Origin: Microvirga sesbaniae
GTDB lineage: Bacteria; Pseudomonadota; Alphaproteobacteria; Rhizobiales; Beijerinckiaceae
NCBI RefSeq assembly: GCF_025460805.1
Contig: NZ_JAMXFJ010000039.1
Coordinates: 1 to 39,504, forward strand
Reading direction: 5' to 3'
DNA: 39,504 bases
The translations under genes were made by a program, and so were the position numbers. The notes beneath the pieces are model-generated. The model was not told where the DNA came from. It saw only the letters and a list, made by a program, of their open reading frames with translations, and did not search any database. Each line of letters begins with the position of its first letter. Positions within the stretch are counted from its first letter, which is position 1. Of this stretch, positions 8,815 through 18,056 are shown one piece after another.

Positions 8815-9825
8815 TCATGCCGGGCGGTAGGTGAAAATCCGAATGGGATGGGAGATGCCCCTGACGGATTCGGTCCCGAGATAGGCCATGCGGGTTGTGG
8901 TACCGCACTCCAAGGCATCCGCCAGATCTCCGGACGCAACGCAGGCGACTCCATGGATCCTGGCTACCTCCTCGAGACGGGCCGCGATATTGATCGGATC
9001 CCCGTAGATGCCGATGGACCTCTTGGTATCGCCCTGCTCGCTGATGACCACTTCTCCGCCATGGATCCCGATACGGTATGACGGCATCAGTCCGAAGCGG
9101 GCCTGAAATGCATCATGCTGGCTTCGGATCGCCACATCCATGGCGTCGACGGCCCTGAGCACGGCCTCGCGCCTGACCGCCTTGTCCCAGTCCCAGGTCG
9201 CTATCAACCCATCTCCCTTGTAGAGATAGACGTCTCCTCCATGGTCGGTCAGCGGCTTGGAGATGTCGAAGAAGAACTTCGCGATGAGGTCGCGTGCCTT
9301 AAGCGCCCCGAGATGCTCGGCGATGGCGGTCGATCCGTTGATGTCGAGGAACAGGATGACCTTTCGGGTCAGGACAGGTCGATGATACGTGCCGAGCATG
9401 AGGTGGAGCAGGTCAACCATGCCGATGAAATGGATCACGCGGATGATCAGGATGCTGGCGACCGCAAAGCCAAGGAAGACCGGGAGGGCGATGGGCAGGC
9501 GCCCGTAGAAGGCCTGGAGTTCGTCCCCGCTACCGTAGATCAGCATGGTCAAGTGGACGCCGACGAGATAGATCGCCCACACCATCAGCGCATAGATCGC
9601 CAGATACTTCAGAGGGTGGATCGATCGCATCCAGCGTCCCCGTTTGCCTTGGACGTAGAATTCCTCCAGGCATCCCACCCCGGCTCCCACGATCAAGCCA
9701 TTGGTCATCCCGCCATGAAAATGCTCTCCGACCGCCACGACGGCGAGGGTCGCCAGCGTCGTGAAGACTACTGTGGCCGTGAGGATGGAGACCAACTTGT
9801 TCCGGGCTGTGATCGGCATTGCCAT
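8815..9825 (-). CDS. Membrane class III adenylate/guanylate cyclase
   Basis: A 336-aa protein. The N-terminal half has three to four hydrophobic segments (about 12-33, 74-97, 110-136). The C-terminal half (about 152-335) is a class III nucleotide cyclase domain. The key residues are present: metal-binding Asp161 (in FLDINGST) and Asp205 (in KGDG), and the transition-state pair Asn279 and Arg283 (in PINIAARLE). It is therefore probably active in making cAMP or cGMP; substrate choice is not clear from sequence. It is the last gene of a minus-strand run and starts 27 bp after the NmrA-like gene. Its membrane part may sense an unknown signal. Confidence 0.9.
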   Translation of the reverse strand: MAMPITARNKLVSILTATVVFTTLATLAVVAVGEHFHGGMTNGLIVGAGVGCLEEFYVQGKRGRWMRSIHPLKYLAIYALMVWAIYLVGVHLTMLIYGSGDELQAFYGRLPIALPVFLGFAVASILIIRVIHFIGMVDLLHLMLGTYHRPVLTRKVILFLDINGSTAIAEHLGALKARDLIAKFFFDISKPLTDHGGDVYLYKGDGLIATWDWDKAVRREAVLRAVDAMDVAIRSQHDAFQARFGLMPSYRIGIHGGEVVISEQGDTKRSIGIYGDPINIAARLEEVARIHGVACVASGDLADALECGTTTRMAYLGTESVRGISHPIRIFTYRPA

Positions 9826-9852
9826 GATGGGTCACTCATGCCTGTGCCTGAG

Positions 9853-10608
9853 TCAGGCGGCGGCAACGGAGCTGCGCAGCCAGTCCTCAAATCGCGTTCC
9901 ACCGATCCGCCAGGGCTTGCTTGAGACAAGCTCCTCGTTTCCGAGCCGCGTGCCTAGGTATTCCGCAGCTCCGTCCGGGACGATGCCTCTGGGATCTTCA
10001 TCCGCCGCCATGATCTGCGCAGCCAAGTCCGTGAGCCGCAAACTCTCCGGCCCCACGACTTCGATGATCTCGCCGAATGGCGGGCCAAGCGCCGCACAGA
10101 CAAGAGCATCGGCCACATCATCCGCGGCAATCGCCTGCATGTGGACGGGAGGGAGACGTAAGCGATCGCTTCGAGCCCCATCTCCGATGATGGCGTAAAG
10201 AGATTCGAAGAACGGAGCCGAACGTAGGATCGTATAGTTCTCACCCGAGGTCCTGATAGCGTCCTCCTGCATCAGCTTTGCCAGATAATAGGCGTTCAGC
10301 GCCAGACGATCCGCCCCGAGCACGGACAAGGCAATGTAGTGCGTCACCCCAACAGCTCGGTTGACCCGCGAGATGTTTATTTCGGCTGTTACGAAGAACG
10401 CGGACATCTCGGATGGATTGGGGAATCGAGCGTCTATGGTGTTGATCACGATCTCGGCGCCTGTCAGGGCCGATGAGAGGCCAACGCCTGTCAATACGTT
10501 GACCCCGTGCCCCCTGGACAGCGCGCTCACCTGATGTCCAAGGCGTTGCAGTTGGCCAACGACCTTCGAACCGATCAGTCCCGTTCCTCCGATCACGGCG
10601 ATTTTCAT
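9853..10608 (-). CDS. NmrA-like NAD(P)-binding SDR protein
   Basis: About 251 aa, an atypical SDR. The N-terminal Rossmann loop is GGTGLIG (about 7-13), and the body resembles NAD(P)H-binding NmrA/quinone-reductase-like proteins rather than classical SDRs: the Tyr-x-x-x-Lys motif is not clearly retained (an AYYLAKLMQE segment sits near that place). The start at 10608 is set by the GGAGGAG box; the frame is open well upstream of it but that part overlaps the histidine kinase gene and is not credible. Likely a redox sensor or a reductase acting on a quinone or flavonoid-like compound. Part of the minus-strand run with kinase and cyclase. Confidence 0.8.
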   Translation of the reverse strand: MKIAVIGGTGLIGSKVVGQLQRLGHQVSALSRGHGVNVLTGVGLSSALTGAEIVINTIDARFPNPSEMSAFFVTAEINISRVNRAVGVTHYIALSVLGADRLALNAYYLAKLMQEDAIRTSGENYTILRSAPFFESLYAIIGDGARSDRLRLPPVHMQAIAADDVADALVCAALGPPFGEIIEVVGPESLRLTDLAAQIMAADEDPRGIVPDGAAEYLGTRLGNEELVSSKPWRIGGTRFEDWLRSSVAAA

Positions 10609-10676
10609 TGTCTCCTCCCCAAGGCGTTCGGTGGGCATCTTTCCCTCGGCGGGCCGCGGGGTGTCGCTCAGGCGTT

Positions 10677-11462
10677 TCAATCGGTCGCCGCCAGGATAGG
10701 TCCGGCCGCAGGGGATTCCTGCCGTCCGTTGCATGGCAGTCGCAGGGTCACGGTCGTGCCTGTGCTGAGGCTGCTCTGGATGTCGACGCTCCCGTCGACC
10801 TCGAGGGCGAAACTCCTGACCATCGAGAGGCCGAAGCCGCCAAGCCCGCCATCCTTCGTGGAGAAGCAAGGGTCGAATGCTCGCGCCATTGTCTGCTCGC
10901 TCATCCCTAGGCCCGTGTCCGTGACACGGATGATGACGGCAGCCCCCAAGGCGTAATCCTCCGCGACCGCCGAGATCGAGATTGTCCCGCCGTCGGGCAT
11001 GGCATCGCGAGCGTTGAAGATTAGGTTCAAGACGGCATTTTGCAGGCCAATCCGATCACACAAAACCGCCGGAAGATCGGAGCCGATCAGGAGATCGAGC
11101 CTAATGTTAGGTCTCCAGGATGGCTGGATCAGAACCTCGAACTCATTCAGGAACAGGGCCACATCGACGAGATCCAATGCCTTGCCCGCAGCGCGGGCCA
11201 TGCTCATGGTCTGCCGGATGAGGGCACCAGCCTGCTCGAGGGATGTCGTCGCACCGGCAACCGCCCGTACGGTCGATGGATCGGAAGCATCGCCCAGCCG
11301 GCTTGCTACGACACTCACCGCCGACGTTGCGATCTGGATCAGGTTGCCGAGGTCATGCACCACGCCGGGCGGGATCGGTGTGAGGCTCGAATCCTGACTT
11401 CGGTGGACCTCGGAAGACCCTGCCCGGTACGCATCACGCACTTCAAGTGTCGTTGGCGACAT
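10677..11462 (-). CDS. Soluble sensor-less histidine kinase
   Basis: A 261-aa histidine kinase without a membrane segment or recognisable sensor domain. The phospho-acceptor His36 is in HDLGN. The ATPase domain shows an N box (NLIFNARDAM, about 146-155), G1 DTGLG (182-186), an F box (FDPCFSTK) and G2 GGFGL (208-212). The family is close to NtrB/PAS-type HisKA kinases. The start at 11462 follows a strong AGGAGG box. There is no response regulator gene beside it, so its partner lies elsewhere or it senses through another protein. It sits between an AhpD-like redox protein and an NmrA-like protein, which suggests redox input; this is inference. Confidence 0.88.
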   Translation of the reverse strand: MSPTTLEVRDAYRAGSSEVHRSQDSSLTPIPPGVVHDLGNLIQIATSAVSVVASRLGDASDPSTVRAVAGATTSLEQAGALIRQTMSMARAAGKALDLVDVALFLNEFEVLIQPSWRPNIRLDLLIGSDLPAVLCDRIGLQNAVLNLIFNARDAMPDGGTISISAVAEDYALGAAVIIRVTDTGLGMSEQTMARAFDPCFSTKDGGLGGFGLSMVRSFALEVDGSVDIQSSLSTGTTVTLRLPCNGRQESPAAGPILAATD

Positions 11463-11546
11463 GGTTCCCTCCTGTCGACGTCAGTGATTGCTAGTCCTCT
11501 TGACTCACTTCTGGCTGTGTTTCGTGCTTCTCTTGCTCACGGTTTC

Positions 11547-12026
11547 CTAGTGCAGATCGGCCTTGTCTAGGCCGTACAGCTTGTCGGCCGAGCCCGGCTC
11601 GGCACGGAAGGCGATGCTGGCCCGATTCCAGGCGTTGATCGCCATGACGGCGAACGTCAGATCCGAGATCTCCTTCTCGGAGAACTGACCACGGACCTCT
11701 GTGTAAAGGTCGTCCGGCACACCCTGCGCGGGCAGGCGGGTGACCGCCTCCGCCCAGGCAAGCGCTGCTCGCTCCCGCGCGTCGAAGAGCGACGACTCGT
11801 GCCAGATGGACAGATGGTGAATGCGCAGTTCCCGCTCGCCATGGATTCGCGCTTCCTTGATGTGCATGTCGAGGCAGAAGGCGCAGCCGTTGATCTGCGA
11901 GGTTCGGATCTCGACGAGGGAAAGGATCCGCTTGTCGATCGCGCCGGACTTCACGGCACCGGAGAATTCCGCCAGCTTCTTGAAGAGCTCGGGCGATTGG
12001 TGGGCATAATTCAGACGCTGCGTCAT
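11547..12026 (-). CDS. AhpD-like carboxymuconolactone decarboxylase family protein
   Basis: A 159-aa CMD-fold protein with the peroxidase-type motif Cys48-x-x-Cys51 and His55 (GCAFCLDMH). Closest in type to the alkylhydroperoxidase AhpD-core group found in many stress operons. AGGAG lies upstream of the ATG at 12026. It is in line with a cupin protein and an alpha/beta hydrolase upstream (96 and 63 bp gaps), a combination often found together in proteobacterial stress clusters. I found no ECF41-type promoter directly in front of it, so its control probably differs from that of the first AhpD-like gene. Confidence 0.9.
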   Translation of the reverse strand: MTQRLNYAHQSPELFKKLAEFSGAVKSGAIDKRILSLVEIRTSQINGCAFCLDMHIKEARIHGERELRIHHLSIWHESSLFDARERAALAWAEAVTRLPAQGVPDDLYTEVRGQFSEKEISDLTFAVMAINAWNRASIAFRAEPGSADKLYGLDKADLH

Positions 12027-12122
12027 ATCCGTTGCTCCTCGAACTCAGAAAGTGGACATCGTCCACGACAGACTGAGTGTTCGTTTCCAGTGGGAGTAAC
12101 CGTCAGTCGGATCGAAGGCCCT

Positions 12123-12569
12123 TCAATTCCTGTCTGGTATTGTGAGCTCGGTGTCGCCGTCGTCGACGACGAAGACGGCGAGGATCTTCGCCGGCTCAGT
12201 CCTGCTCGCGTTCGCACTCACGCCATGGTGGTCGCCGGGCAGTTCAGTCCAATTCTCCCCGACGCGGTAGATCCTGACCGGCCCGCCGTTGATCTTGCTG
12301 CTCACCGCACCCTCTATGACCGTTGCATAGATGAGGGCCGATTTCGCATGGGTATGGGCCGGCGATTGACCGCCCGGACCGTACTCGACCAGCACGCCCT
12401 TCAGGCTCTTGCCGGGAAGCCCCGGCAGGGCGTGTTCGTAAACCAGAGTGACCTTGGCATTCACGGACCCTGCAATCCGGCTAGCCTCACCAGGCTTCCT
12501 GGTTTGGGCAATGGCGGCGGAGGCAGCCGACAGCATGCAGAGCGCGACTGCGCCTGTGAGCATCTTCAT
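12123..12569 (-). CDS. Exported cupin-domain protein
   Basis: A 148-aa protein with a Sec signal peptide (about residues 1-22, cleavage probably after AIA) and a single cupin domain (about 50-140). The first cupin motif is recognisable at PAHTHAKSALIYATVIEG, carrying two His residues and a possible Glu ligand, so a bound metal is likely. Function unknown; small periplasmic cupins of this type accompany alpha/beta hydrolases and AhpD-like proteins, as they do here. It lies 63 bp downstream of the hydrolase gene in the same direction. Confidence 0.82.
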   Translation of the reverse strand: MKMLTGAVALCMLSAASAAIAQTRKPGEASRIAGSVNAKVTLVYEHALPGLPGKSLKGVLVEYGPGGQSPAHTHAKSALIYATVIEGAVSSKINGGPVRIYRVGENWTELPGDHHGVSANASRTEPAKILAVFVVDDGDTELTIPDRN

Positions 12570-12632
12570 GGGTTTTCCTCGTGATGGTGTGGTCGCTGCG
12601 GCTTTGGTCTCGCCGCAGCGCTATAGTTGGCT

Positions 12633-13619
12633 TCAGCCTTTGATGAACGAGAGGAGGTCCCGGTTCACCACGTCGGCGTGCGTCGTCGCCATGCCATGGG
12701 GGAAGTTCGGGTAAGTCTTCAAGGTACCCTTCTTGAGGAGCTTGATCGACAGTCTCGCACTGTCGTCGACTGGAACGATCTGATCGTCCTCGCCGTGCAT
12801 GACCAGGGTCGGGACCTCGATGACCTTCAGATCCTCGGTGAAGTCCGTCTCGGAGAACGCCTTGATGCTGTCGTACTGCGCCTTGGCGCCTCCCATCATG
12901 CCCTGGCGCCACCAGTTCTGGACAACACCAGGGATGGTCGTCGCGCCCTCGCGATTGAAGCCGTAGAAGGGTCCGGACGGAATCTCGAGGTAGTACTGCG
13001 CTCGATCGGCCGCGAGGTTCTTCCGGAAGTCGTCGAAGACGGAAATCGGCAGCCCTCCCGGATTCCTGTCGGTCTTCACCATGAGCGGTGGAACGGCGCC
13101 GATCAGCACGAGCTTGGCAACGCGCCCCTTGCCGTGGGCCGCCACATAACGTGTCGCCTCGCCGCCGCCCGTGGAATGGCCGACATGGACTGCATTGCGC
13201 AGGTCGAGGTGCTCAAAGACGGCGGCCGCATCGGCCGCATAATGATCCATGTCGTGACCGTCGCTGACCTGGCTCGACCGTCCGTGCCCCCTTCGATCAT
13301 GGGCCACCACGCGGTAGCCGTGGGACACGAAGAAGAGCAACTGTGCATCCCAATCGTCAGAACTCAGGGGCCAGCCATGGTGGAAAACGATGGGCTGTCC
13401 GTTACGCGGTCCCCAGTCCTTGTAGAAGATCTGGACACCATCCTTCGTGGTCACATAGCTCATGGAATCGGCCCTCGATGGGGTGGCGGGATGGCTCGTC
13501 ATGGCCTGTTGGGCCGTGGCCGCCAGGGGAAAGCCCGCGATGGCGGCAGCTCCCATGCCGGCGGCCAGAAGGTCACGCCGGCCGATGGCGGAAATGTCTT
13601 GATGGGATTGGTGTGGCAT
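12633..13619 (-). CDS. Tat-exported alpha/beta hydrolase (non-heme chloroperoxidase-like)
   Basis: A 328-aa hydrolase. A Tat-type signal (GRRDLLAAG, then a hydrophobic stretch to about 38) is followed by an alpha/beta-hydrolase domain of the arylesterase/cofactor-free haloperoxidase group. Triad candidates are Ser149 (in GHSTGG), an Asp at 278-279 (GEDDQ) and His308 (NFPHGM). The start at 13619 follows a GAGGAG box. It should act in the periplasm on esters or lactones, or perform perhydrolysis; the substrate is unknown. It is first of four close minus-strand genes (hydrolase, cupin, AhpD-like, kinase) and lies 219 bp downstream of the winged-helix/TPR regulator. Confidence 0.88.
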   Translation of the reverse strand: MPHQSHQDISAIGRRDLLAAGMGAAAIAGFPLAATAQQAMTSHPATPSRADSMSYVTTKDGVQIFYKDWGPRNGQPIVFHHGWPLSSDDWDAQLLFFVSHGYRVVAHDRRGHGRSSQVSDGHDMDHYAADAAAVFEHLDLRNAVHVGHSTGGGEATRYVAAHGKGRVAKLVLIGAVPPLMVKTDRNPGGLPISVFDDFRKNLAADRAQYYLEIPSGPFYGFNREGATTIPGVVQNWWRQGMMGGAKAQYDSIKAFSETDFTEDLKVIEVPTLVMHGEDDQIVPVDDSARLSIKLLKKGTLKTYPNFPHGMATTHADVVNRDLLSFIKG

Positions 13620-13838
13620 TGGGATCTCCTCGATGCCTTCTGGCCAGTGCGGCCCCACCTGACCGCTCCGACGGGTGTGCGCAGACGCAACGCGGTGGAT
13701 GCAGCAACCCTGGCATGGGCCCTGGCTGAAATCCTTGCAGGGATCGTGGATTTTCCTTGTCAGCCCCTTGGAATTCCGTTCAAGGAGCTGCCATTCAGGT
13801 CGTCCCATCCCATTGATGGATCGGAAGAGGTGTGTTCG

Positions 13839-15419
13839 CTATTCGGGCAAGCCCGCTCGACGGAGGCCGTCCTCGAAGACATCGAGGTCTTCCTGGCGAC
13901 GGAGATGGACCCAGTTCCTGACACCGGAAAGGCGCAGCTCAGGGCCATGCTGCCTCAGGAGTGCCATCGCCCGAGCAGCCTCCTGGCCTCTCCCGCAAAG
14001 CGCATGGCTCGCCGCCAGCAGGCCGATCGCCCGTGGCAGGTCAGGCGCAACCGCGAAGGCCTTTTGTGCCCATGATCCGGCCTCCTCGACACGGCCCTGG
14101 AGCATGTGGGCCAGGGAGGACAGGATCGCAATTTCGCGCACTTCCGTCTTGCCTGGATCAATGAGTTGTGCCTGCGAGATGCGCTCCAACGCCTCCTCGT
14201 GCCGACCGGCCGACAGTTTCTGTCCCCCGCTCAAGTACCAGGGTTTGGAGAGGTGCGGACTGATGTTCAGCGCCCTGTTCATATGAGTCGAGCAGACGTC
14301 GAGATCCTCGCCGAAATGCCCCAGGGCATAGGTGCCCCACGTCAGGGCCCGTCCATCCTCGTTTTCGACCTCGACGGCAAGGCGCGCCAGACGGGCTCCC
14401 TCCGCGCTCTCAAGTGCAATGTCATCCATCCAGAAGGATTGCTTGAGCAGGACGTAACACCAGGCTGCGGTGCAATAGGCCATCCCGAACTCGGGATCGA
14501 GCTCTATCGCCATGTAGAAAAAGGTCAGCGCCTGGCGCAAGCCCCTGCGACCGCCCCGGTTGAAACAGGCCATGCCCCGGAGATAGTGTTCGTAGGCATC
14601 CATGCTTTCCGTCGGCGCATGCATGGCTCTGTTGATTTCGGCCTGCTCCAACTTGGGCATCATCGCCCCAACGACGCTGGTGGCGATGTAGTTCTGGACG
14701 TCGATGATGTCGTCCACGACACTGTCGAAGCGGTCAGCCCAGATGTTCCTTCCGGTCACTGCGTCGATCAGGTGCACGCTGACCCTCAATCGATCCGCTG
14801 CGCGACGCAGGCTTCCATCGAGCACATAGCGGACGCCGAGTTCGCGCCCGATCTGCTGCACGTTGATCGCTCGGCCCCGATAGCTGAAGCTCGAACTGCG
14901 CGCCGCCACGAACAGCCTGCGAACCCGCGTCAACGCCTCGATGATGTCTTCCGTGATACCGTCCGCAAAATATCCTTGAAGGGGATTCTCGCTTAGGTTG
15001 GTAAACGGGAGAACAGCGATCGATGGCCTTGCGGGAACCGGGGGGATGCCCGCCAGCGGGTTCCCCGACCCATTGAAGATGGTGGGCATCGGACGTGCAT
15101 CCAGTTCCGAGACCAGACCGACGAAATGGACGCCCTTGCGCGATACAGTCCTTATGAGACGCTGTTCCTGACCGTTATCGCCCAAGGCGTGGCGCACGGC
15201 ATTGATGTGGCTGTTGATCGTCGATTCCGATACGATGCGGCCGCCCCAGACGCTTTCCAGCAGGCGGTCCCTGCTGATGACCAGATTGCGGTTTTGTATC
15301 AGAACGACGAGCAGATCGAAGGCTTGAGGCGTCATTGGTATCGCCTGCTGACCTCGCTTCAACTCCCGTCGCTCCAAGTCGAGCGTATAGTCCTCAAAGA
15401 GAAACCGCATGGCCGTCAC
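13839..15419 (-). CDS. Winged-helix regulator with TolB-like and TPR domains
   Basis: A 526-aa protein. Residues about 5-102 form an OmpR/PhoB-type winged-helix DNA-binding domain (FDLLVVLIQNRNLVISRDRLL). About 130-260 is a TolB-N-like domain (PSIAVLPFTNLSENP, then FADGITEDIIEALTR). The rest consists of tetratricopeptide-like helices (about 270-520). This arrangement is common in rhizobia and is often mis-named adenylate cyclase because some relatives carry a cyclase domain; none is present here. There is no receiver domain, so the signal probably enters through the TPR part. It is the likely regulator of the hydrolase-cupin-AhpD genes just downstream. An ATG three codons in (15410) is an alternative start. 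Confidence 0.87.
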   Translation of the reverse strand: MTAMRFLFEDYTLDLERRELKRGQQAIPMTPQAFDLLVVLIQNRNLVISRDRLLESVWGGRIVSESTINSHINAVRHALGDNGQEQRLIRTVSRKGVHFVGLVSELDARPMPTIFNGSGNPLAGIPPVPARPSIAVLPFTNLSENPLQGYFADGITEDIIEALTRVRRLFVAARSSSFSYRGRAINVQQIGRELGVRYVLDGSLRRAADRLRVSVHLIDAVTGRNIWADRFDSVVDDIIDVQNYIATSVVGAMMPKLEQAEINRAMHAPTESMDAYEHYLRGMACFNRGGRRGLRQALTFFYMAIELDPEFGMAYCTAAWCYVLLKQSFWMDDIALESAEGARLARLAVEVENEDGRALTWGTYALGHFGEDLDVCSTHMNRALNISPHLSKPWYLSGGQKLSAGRHEEALERISQAQLIDPGKTEVREIAILSSLAHMLQGRVEEAGSWAQKAFAVAPDLPRAIGLLAASHALCGRGQEAARAMALLRQHGPELRLSGVRNWVHLRRQEDLDVFEDGLRRAGLPE

Positions 15420-15964
15420 CTGATGAGTTCGCCTACCTTCCGGTAAGCTTGTCGCCCAGTCAAAACTGCATAAGGTCTATTGGCCATAGACTTCCGTACA
15501 AGCTTTAGTGCATAACATAATACGATTGTTATATTGTTAGTTTTGTGATCCGATGTTCGGTGCACTTGCGCGAAAATGTTGCCCTCAGATTGGAAGGTCA
15601 GGTTCTGGCACGGAGCCGAAGTAGGCCGAGGGCCCGCAGTTGCAGGGTAAGCGGACCTTCACAAACCAACACTCGCGGGCTAGGCCTGATCTACCTCAGA
15701 CCATCGTGGGATTAGAGCAAATGCCTGACGGCATCAGTTGCCTCCGGTGGATCTAGGGGCCGATTCTATGCTGCTGCAGCTGGGAGGAGCCCTGCCGTGG
15801 GAATTAACTGGCCGGCGGCGCTATTGGGCCTGGGGATCGTCTAGCTGGAGTAGACGGCTATCTCTTGGATCGGATCATCCCAGCCCATCCTTCCCGAGAT
15901 AGAAATAGAAATATGCAGGAAGTGATCCACCTGCCGTCCCGCTGACTTTATGGACAGCGGAAGT
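15420..15964. other. Gene-free junction region with HTH remnant A
   Basis: 545 bp without an intact gene. The part from 15470 to 15560 is markedly AT-rich (many TA steps around 15510-15545) and probably contains the promoter of the winged-helix gene. Base 15762 onward holds the first DUF1612/HTH remnant, listed separately. Between 15845 and 15964 I see no reading frame or repeat that I can name. Confidence 0.6.
15762..15843 (+). pseudogene. Remnant A of a DUF1612/HTH protein C-terminus
   Basis: About 82 bp that aligns by hand with the end of the frame at 30393-30689 with about 13 mismatches and one missing base. It encodes the family ending LLQLGGALP-ELTGRRRY-AWG, after which a 1-nt deletion destroys the last residues. 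Only the tail of the gene is present and there is no start. It lies in the same orientation as copies at 18.2 and 30.4 kb and 122 bp from the CoiA-like gene. Confidence 0.7.
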
Positions 15965-17866
15965 TCAGCGTCGCCTCTTAGTCGGGAGAGTGAGTTCGAT
16001 GCACCTGTTCATTGAAGCTTCGTCGACACAATATTCAAACGGAGATTTTCGTCCGAGCACCGGTTGGGCGGTGTTCATGTAAAGATCGAGGAGGGGGCCC
16101 GCGTGAACTTTCGACGCCTCCTTTCGTAAAGCCTGCCGTGCTTTCTCGGCGATCTGGCCAGCACGGTGTTCTTCCTCAAGACGGTAGCTCAGGTCGGAAG
16201 CCAAGCGCGCCGCTTTCCAGAATCCCTCTTCGCTTTCTTGAGCAGCATCCACAGGCTTCCTACCATTCAGATCTGCGTTCGGGAGGAAGGGCCAGTCGGA
16301 CCATCCAGGGCCCAGGACATCCTGCACACGCCGCTGAAGGTTCTGGACCCGTCGGTTGGCTTGTTCCCGAAGCAGTGCCTGACGGGCCTGTTCATCGGCC
16401 ACCTTTTGCTGTCGCTCTCTTTCCTTTTGCCTTGCGATATGGCCCGCGAGGGGGAGCCCGAAGACATCCGCGCCCAATAGGGCATTGGATCTCAAGCGCG
16501 ATTTGAACTTATAGAACTCCGTCTCGAACTGAGAGAACTGCTTGTCGTCGAACCGCACAATCTGACGGATCGAGTATACTCTCCCAGGAAGGGTTTGGCC
16601 GGCCCAGTGTTCGAAGGAGAAAGCTTTTGTCTCCTCCTCCGGTAGCGCCGCAAGGATTTCCCCAACTTCCGATCGGATCTGGCGCATCCGGATATCAGGG
16701 AGGGCGCGACGGTAACGAGCATTCTGGACCTCGGCGCCAACAAGACGATTGAGGATCCATTGCTTACCGTCGGAAGCGGGAACGAGAATCCCGGCTTTGG
16801 CCAGAGAGACGATCCACGAATGAATGGCATCTTGAGGCAGAGCAAAGTCGGTCCCATCCTGGCAGATCGCTTCTGCCTCTGCTTCTGTGAGCCGACTGAA
16901 GCGGCGATCAATCCAGCCGCGATCCCTGACCTTCCGAAATACCCCCTGAACGCTAATGAAGGCGCGTTTGCCGCTGGCGGCAATATCGACAATGTCGGCT
17001 AAGATGGTGGCCTGCCAATCTTGGGCCGGAACAGTGAAACATCCATAGCCTGGAACTGCAATACCGATTGCCCGCGTGAGGTTGTCTTCAGCAATCCGAG
17101 CGACAGCCGGATAGGCGAACACAGTTATGTTGATCTGAGTGCGCGCTTCTATGTACGTGGCGCGTAGCGCGGCAATTCGACGGCCGAATTGTTCGGCTCG
17201 TTGCTGACGGAGGGCATCAAGGGCGGCTTGGCCATCCCGGAGCTTTGGATTGTGGAGCCATTTGCGGGGCGCCTTGTCCAGAATGGCCCGTTCGAGCCCT
17301 TCACGACTATCGATCTCGTGGGAGATCCCGGAGAGATCAATCTCAATGGCGCTCTGGTTCATTTCCTCGATCTGAGCGATCTTTTCCGGGCCGCATTCAT
17401 GGGTCACGGCAAATTCTACGAGAAGATCCCGGTCCCCTTTACGGACGATAACGTCTGGGACGATGCTCCCCAGCCTGTTCTCGAGGACCGCGGAGTCGAA
17501 ATTGTATTTCCTGCCCTCAAAGCCGACCCATCGGTCCTCACCCTCTGTGAGGTCGAGGGTGGGCAGGAATAGGTGGAGCCGCAGGGCGAGAACCTCCTTC
17601 GCAAATTTGTGGAGGGCTGTTTCGGGGCCGGTCCTGCAGGGCCGCTCGTTGCCTGAGCTGTGGTGCCCGAAATGGTGATCCTTCACATCGCCTTTCCGTG
17701 CGACGAGAGGCGCCCCGCATTCCGGGCATTTGCAATTGCACTGAGTCCCGCGGGGAACCTCCGAGATGTGTGCGATCGATCCGTCGGGTTGCTCCCCAAA
17801 GACGAGACTTCTCTTGCCGTCTCCGCACGCGAAGCCTGAAAGGGGCGCCGGCATCATCGGGGGCAC
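15965..17866 (-). CDS. CoiA-like nuclease with MbcA/ParS/Xre-like C-terminus
   Basis: A 633-aa protein. Residues about 40-70 form a CoiA-type zinc-ribbon-like N-terminus (Cys43, Cys45, Cys47, Cys50, then HHFGHH at 64-69). About 80-185 is a restriction-like PD-(D/E)xK nuclease core: ETALHKFAKEVL (82-93), PDVIV with Asp138, and LLVEFAVTHE with Glu151. The centre (about 200-470) is unrecognised; about 475-520 is a charged coiled coil rich in Arg, Gln and Glu. The last 45 residues (LYMNTAQPVLGRKSPFEY and onward) resemble the toxin-binding domain of MbcA/ParS/Xre antitoxins. CoiA proteins act in DNA uptake, but this long form stands alone between two gene remnants, which looks like a mobile or defence gene. 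The start is a GTG at 17866 or an ATG at 17857; no ribosome site decides. Confidence 0.7.
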   Translation of the reverse strand: MPPMMPAPLSGFACGDGKRSLVFGEQPDGSIAHISEVPRGTQCNCKCPECGAPLVARKGDVKDHHFGHHSSGNERPCRTGPETALHKFAKEVLALRLHLFLPTLDLTEGEDRWVGFEGRKYNFDSAVLENRLGSIVPDVIVRKGDRDLLVEFAVTHECGPEKIAQIEEMNQSAIEIDLSGISHEIDSREGLERAILDKAPRKWLHNPKLRDGQAALDALRQQRAEQFGRRIAALRATYIEARTQINITVFAYPAVARIAEDNLTRAIGIAVPGYGCFTVPAQDWQATILADIVDIAASGKRAFISVQGVFRKVRDRGWIDRRFSRLTEAEAEAICQDGTDFALPQDAIHSWIVSLAKAGILVPASDGKQWILNRLVGAEVQNARYRRALPDIRMRQIRSEVGEILAALPEEETKAFSFEHWAGQTLPGRVYSIRQIVRFDDKQFSQFETEFYKFKSRLRSNALLGADVFGLPLAGHIARQKERERQQKVADEQARQALLREQANRRVQNLQRRVQDVLGPGWSDWPFLPNADLNGRKPVDAAQESEEGFWKAARLASDLSYRLEEEHRAGQIAEKARQALRKEASKVHAGPLLDLYMNTAQPVLGRKSPFEYCVDEASMNRCIELTLPTKRRR

Positions 17867-18056
17867 AAGTCAGGCGACGGGCAAGTCATAGCGCCAATAA
17901 GCCTGGGTCAAATCCCTGCGGCTTGCAAGTCAGCTTCATGCCACAGTCATCCGCGACAACCGCTTAGGCCGGAGAGGGAAAGCGGATGATCAGCCGGAAC
18001 GCCGGTTCTGGCTGGCTCGTTGTCCGGATCTGATCACCCATAACGAGGATTAGCCT

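Noticed and set aside
12627..14075. A 482-codon open frame on the plus strand opposite the alpha/beta hydrolase
   Set aside because: It mirrors a clearly conserved hydrolase and regulator on the minus strand; its translation shows no family and is rich in His, Asp and Arg, as expected from antisense of GC-rich coding DNA.
15845..15964. Possible insertion-sequence end next to HTH remnant A
   Set aside because: No matching inverted terminal repeat or target duplication could be found on the other side of the CoiA-like gene.
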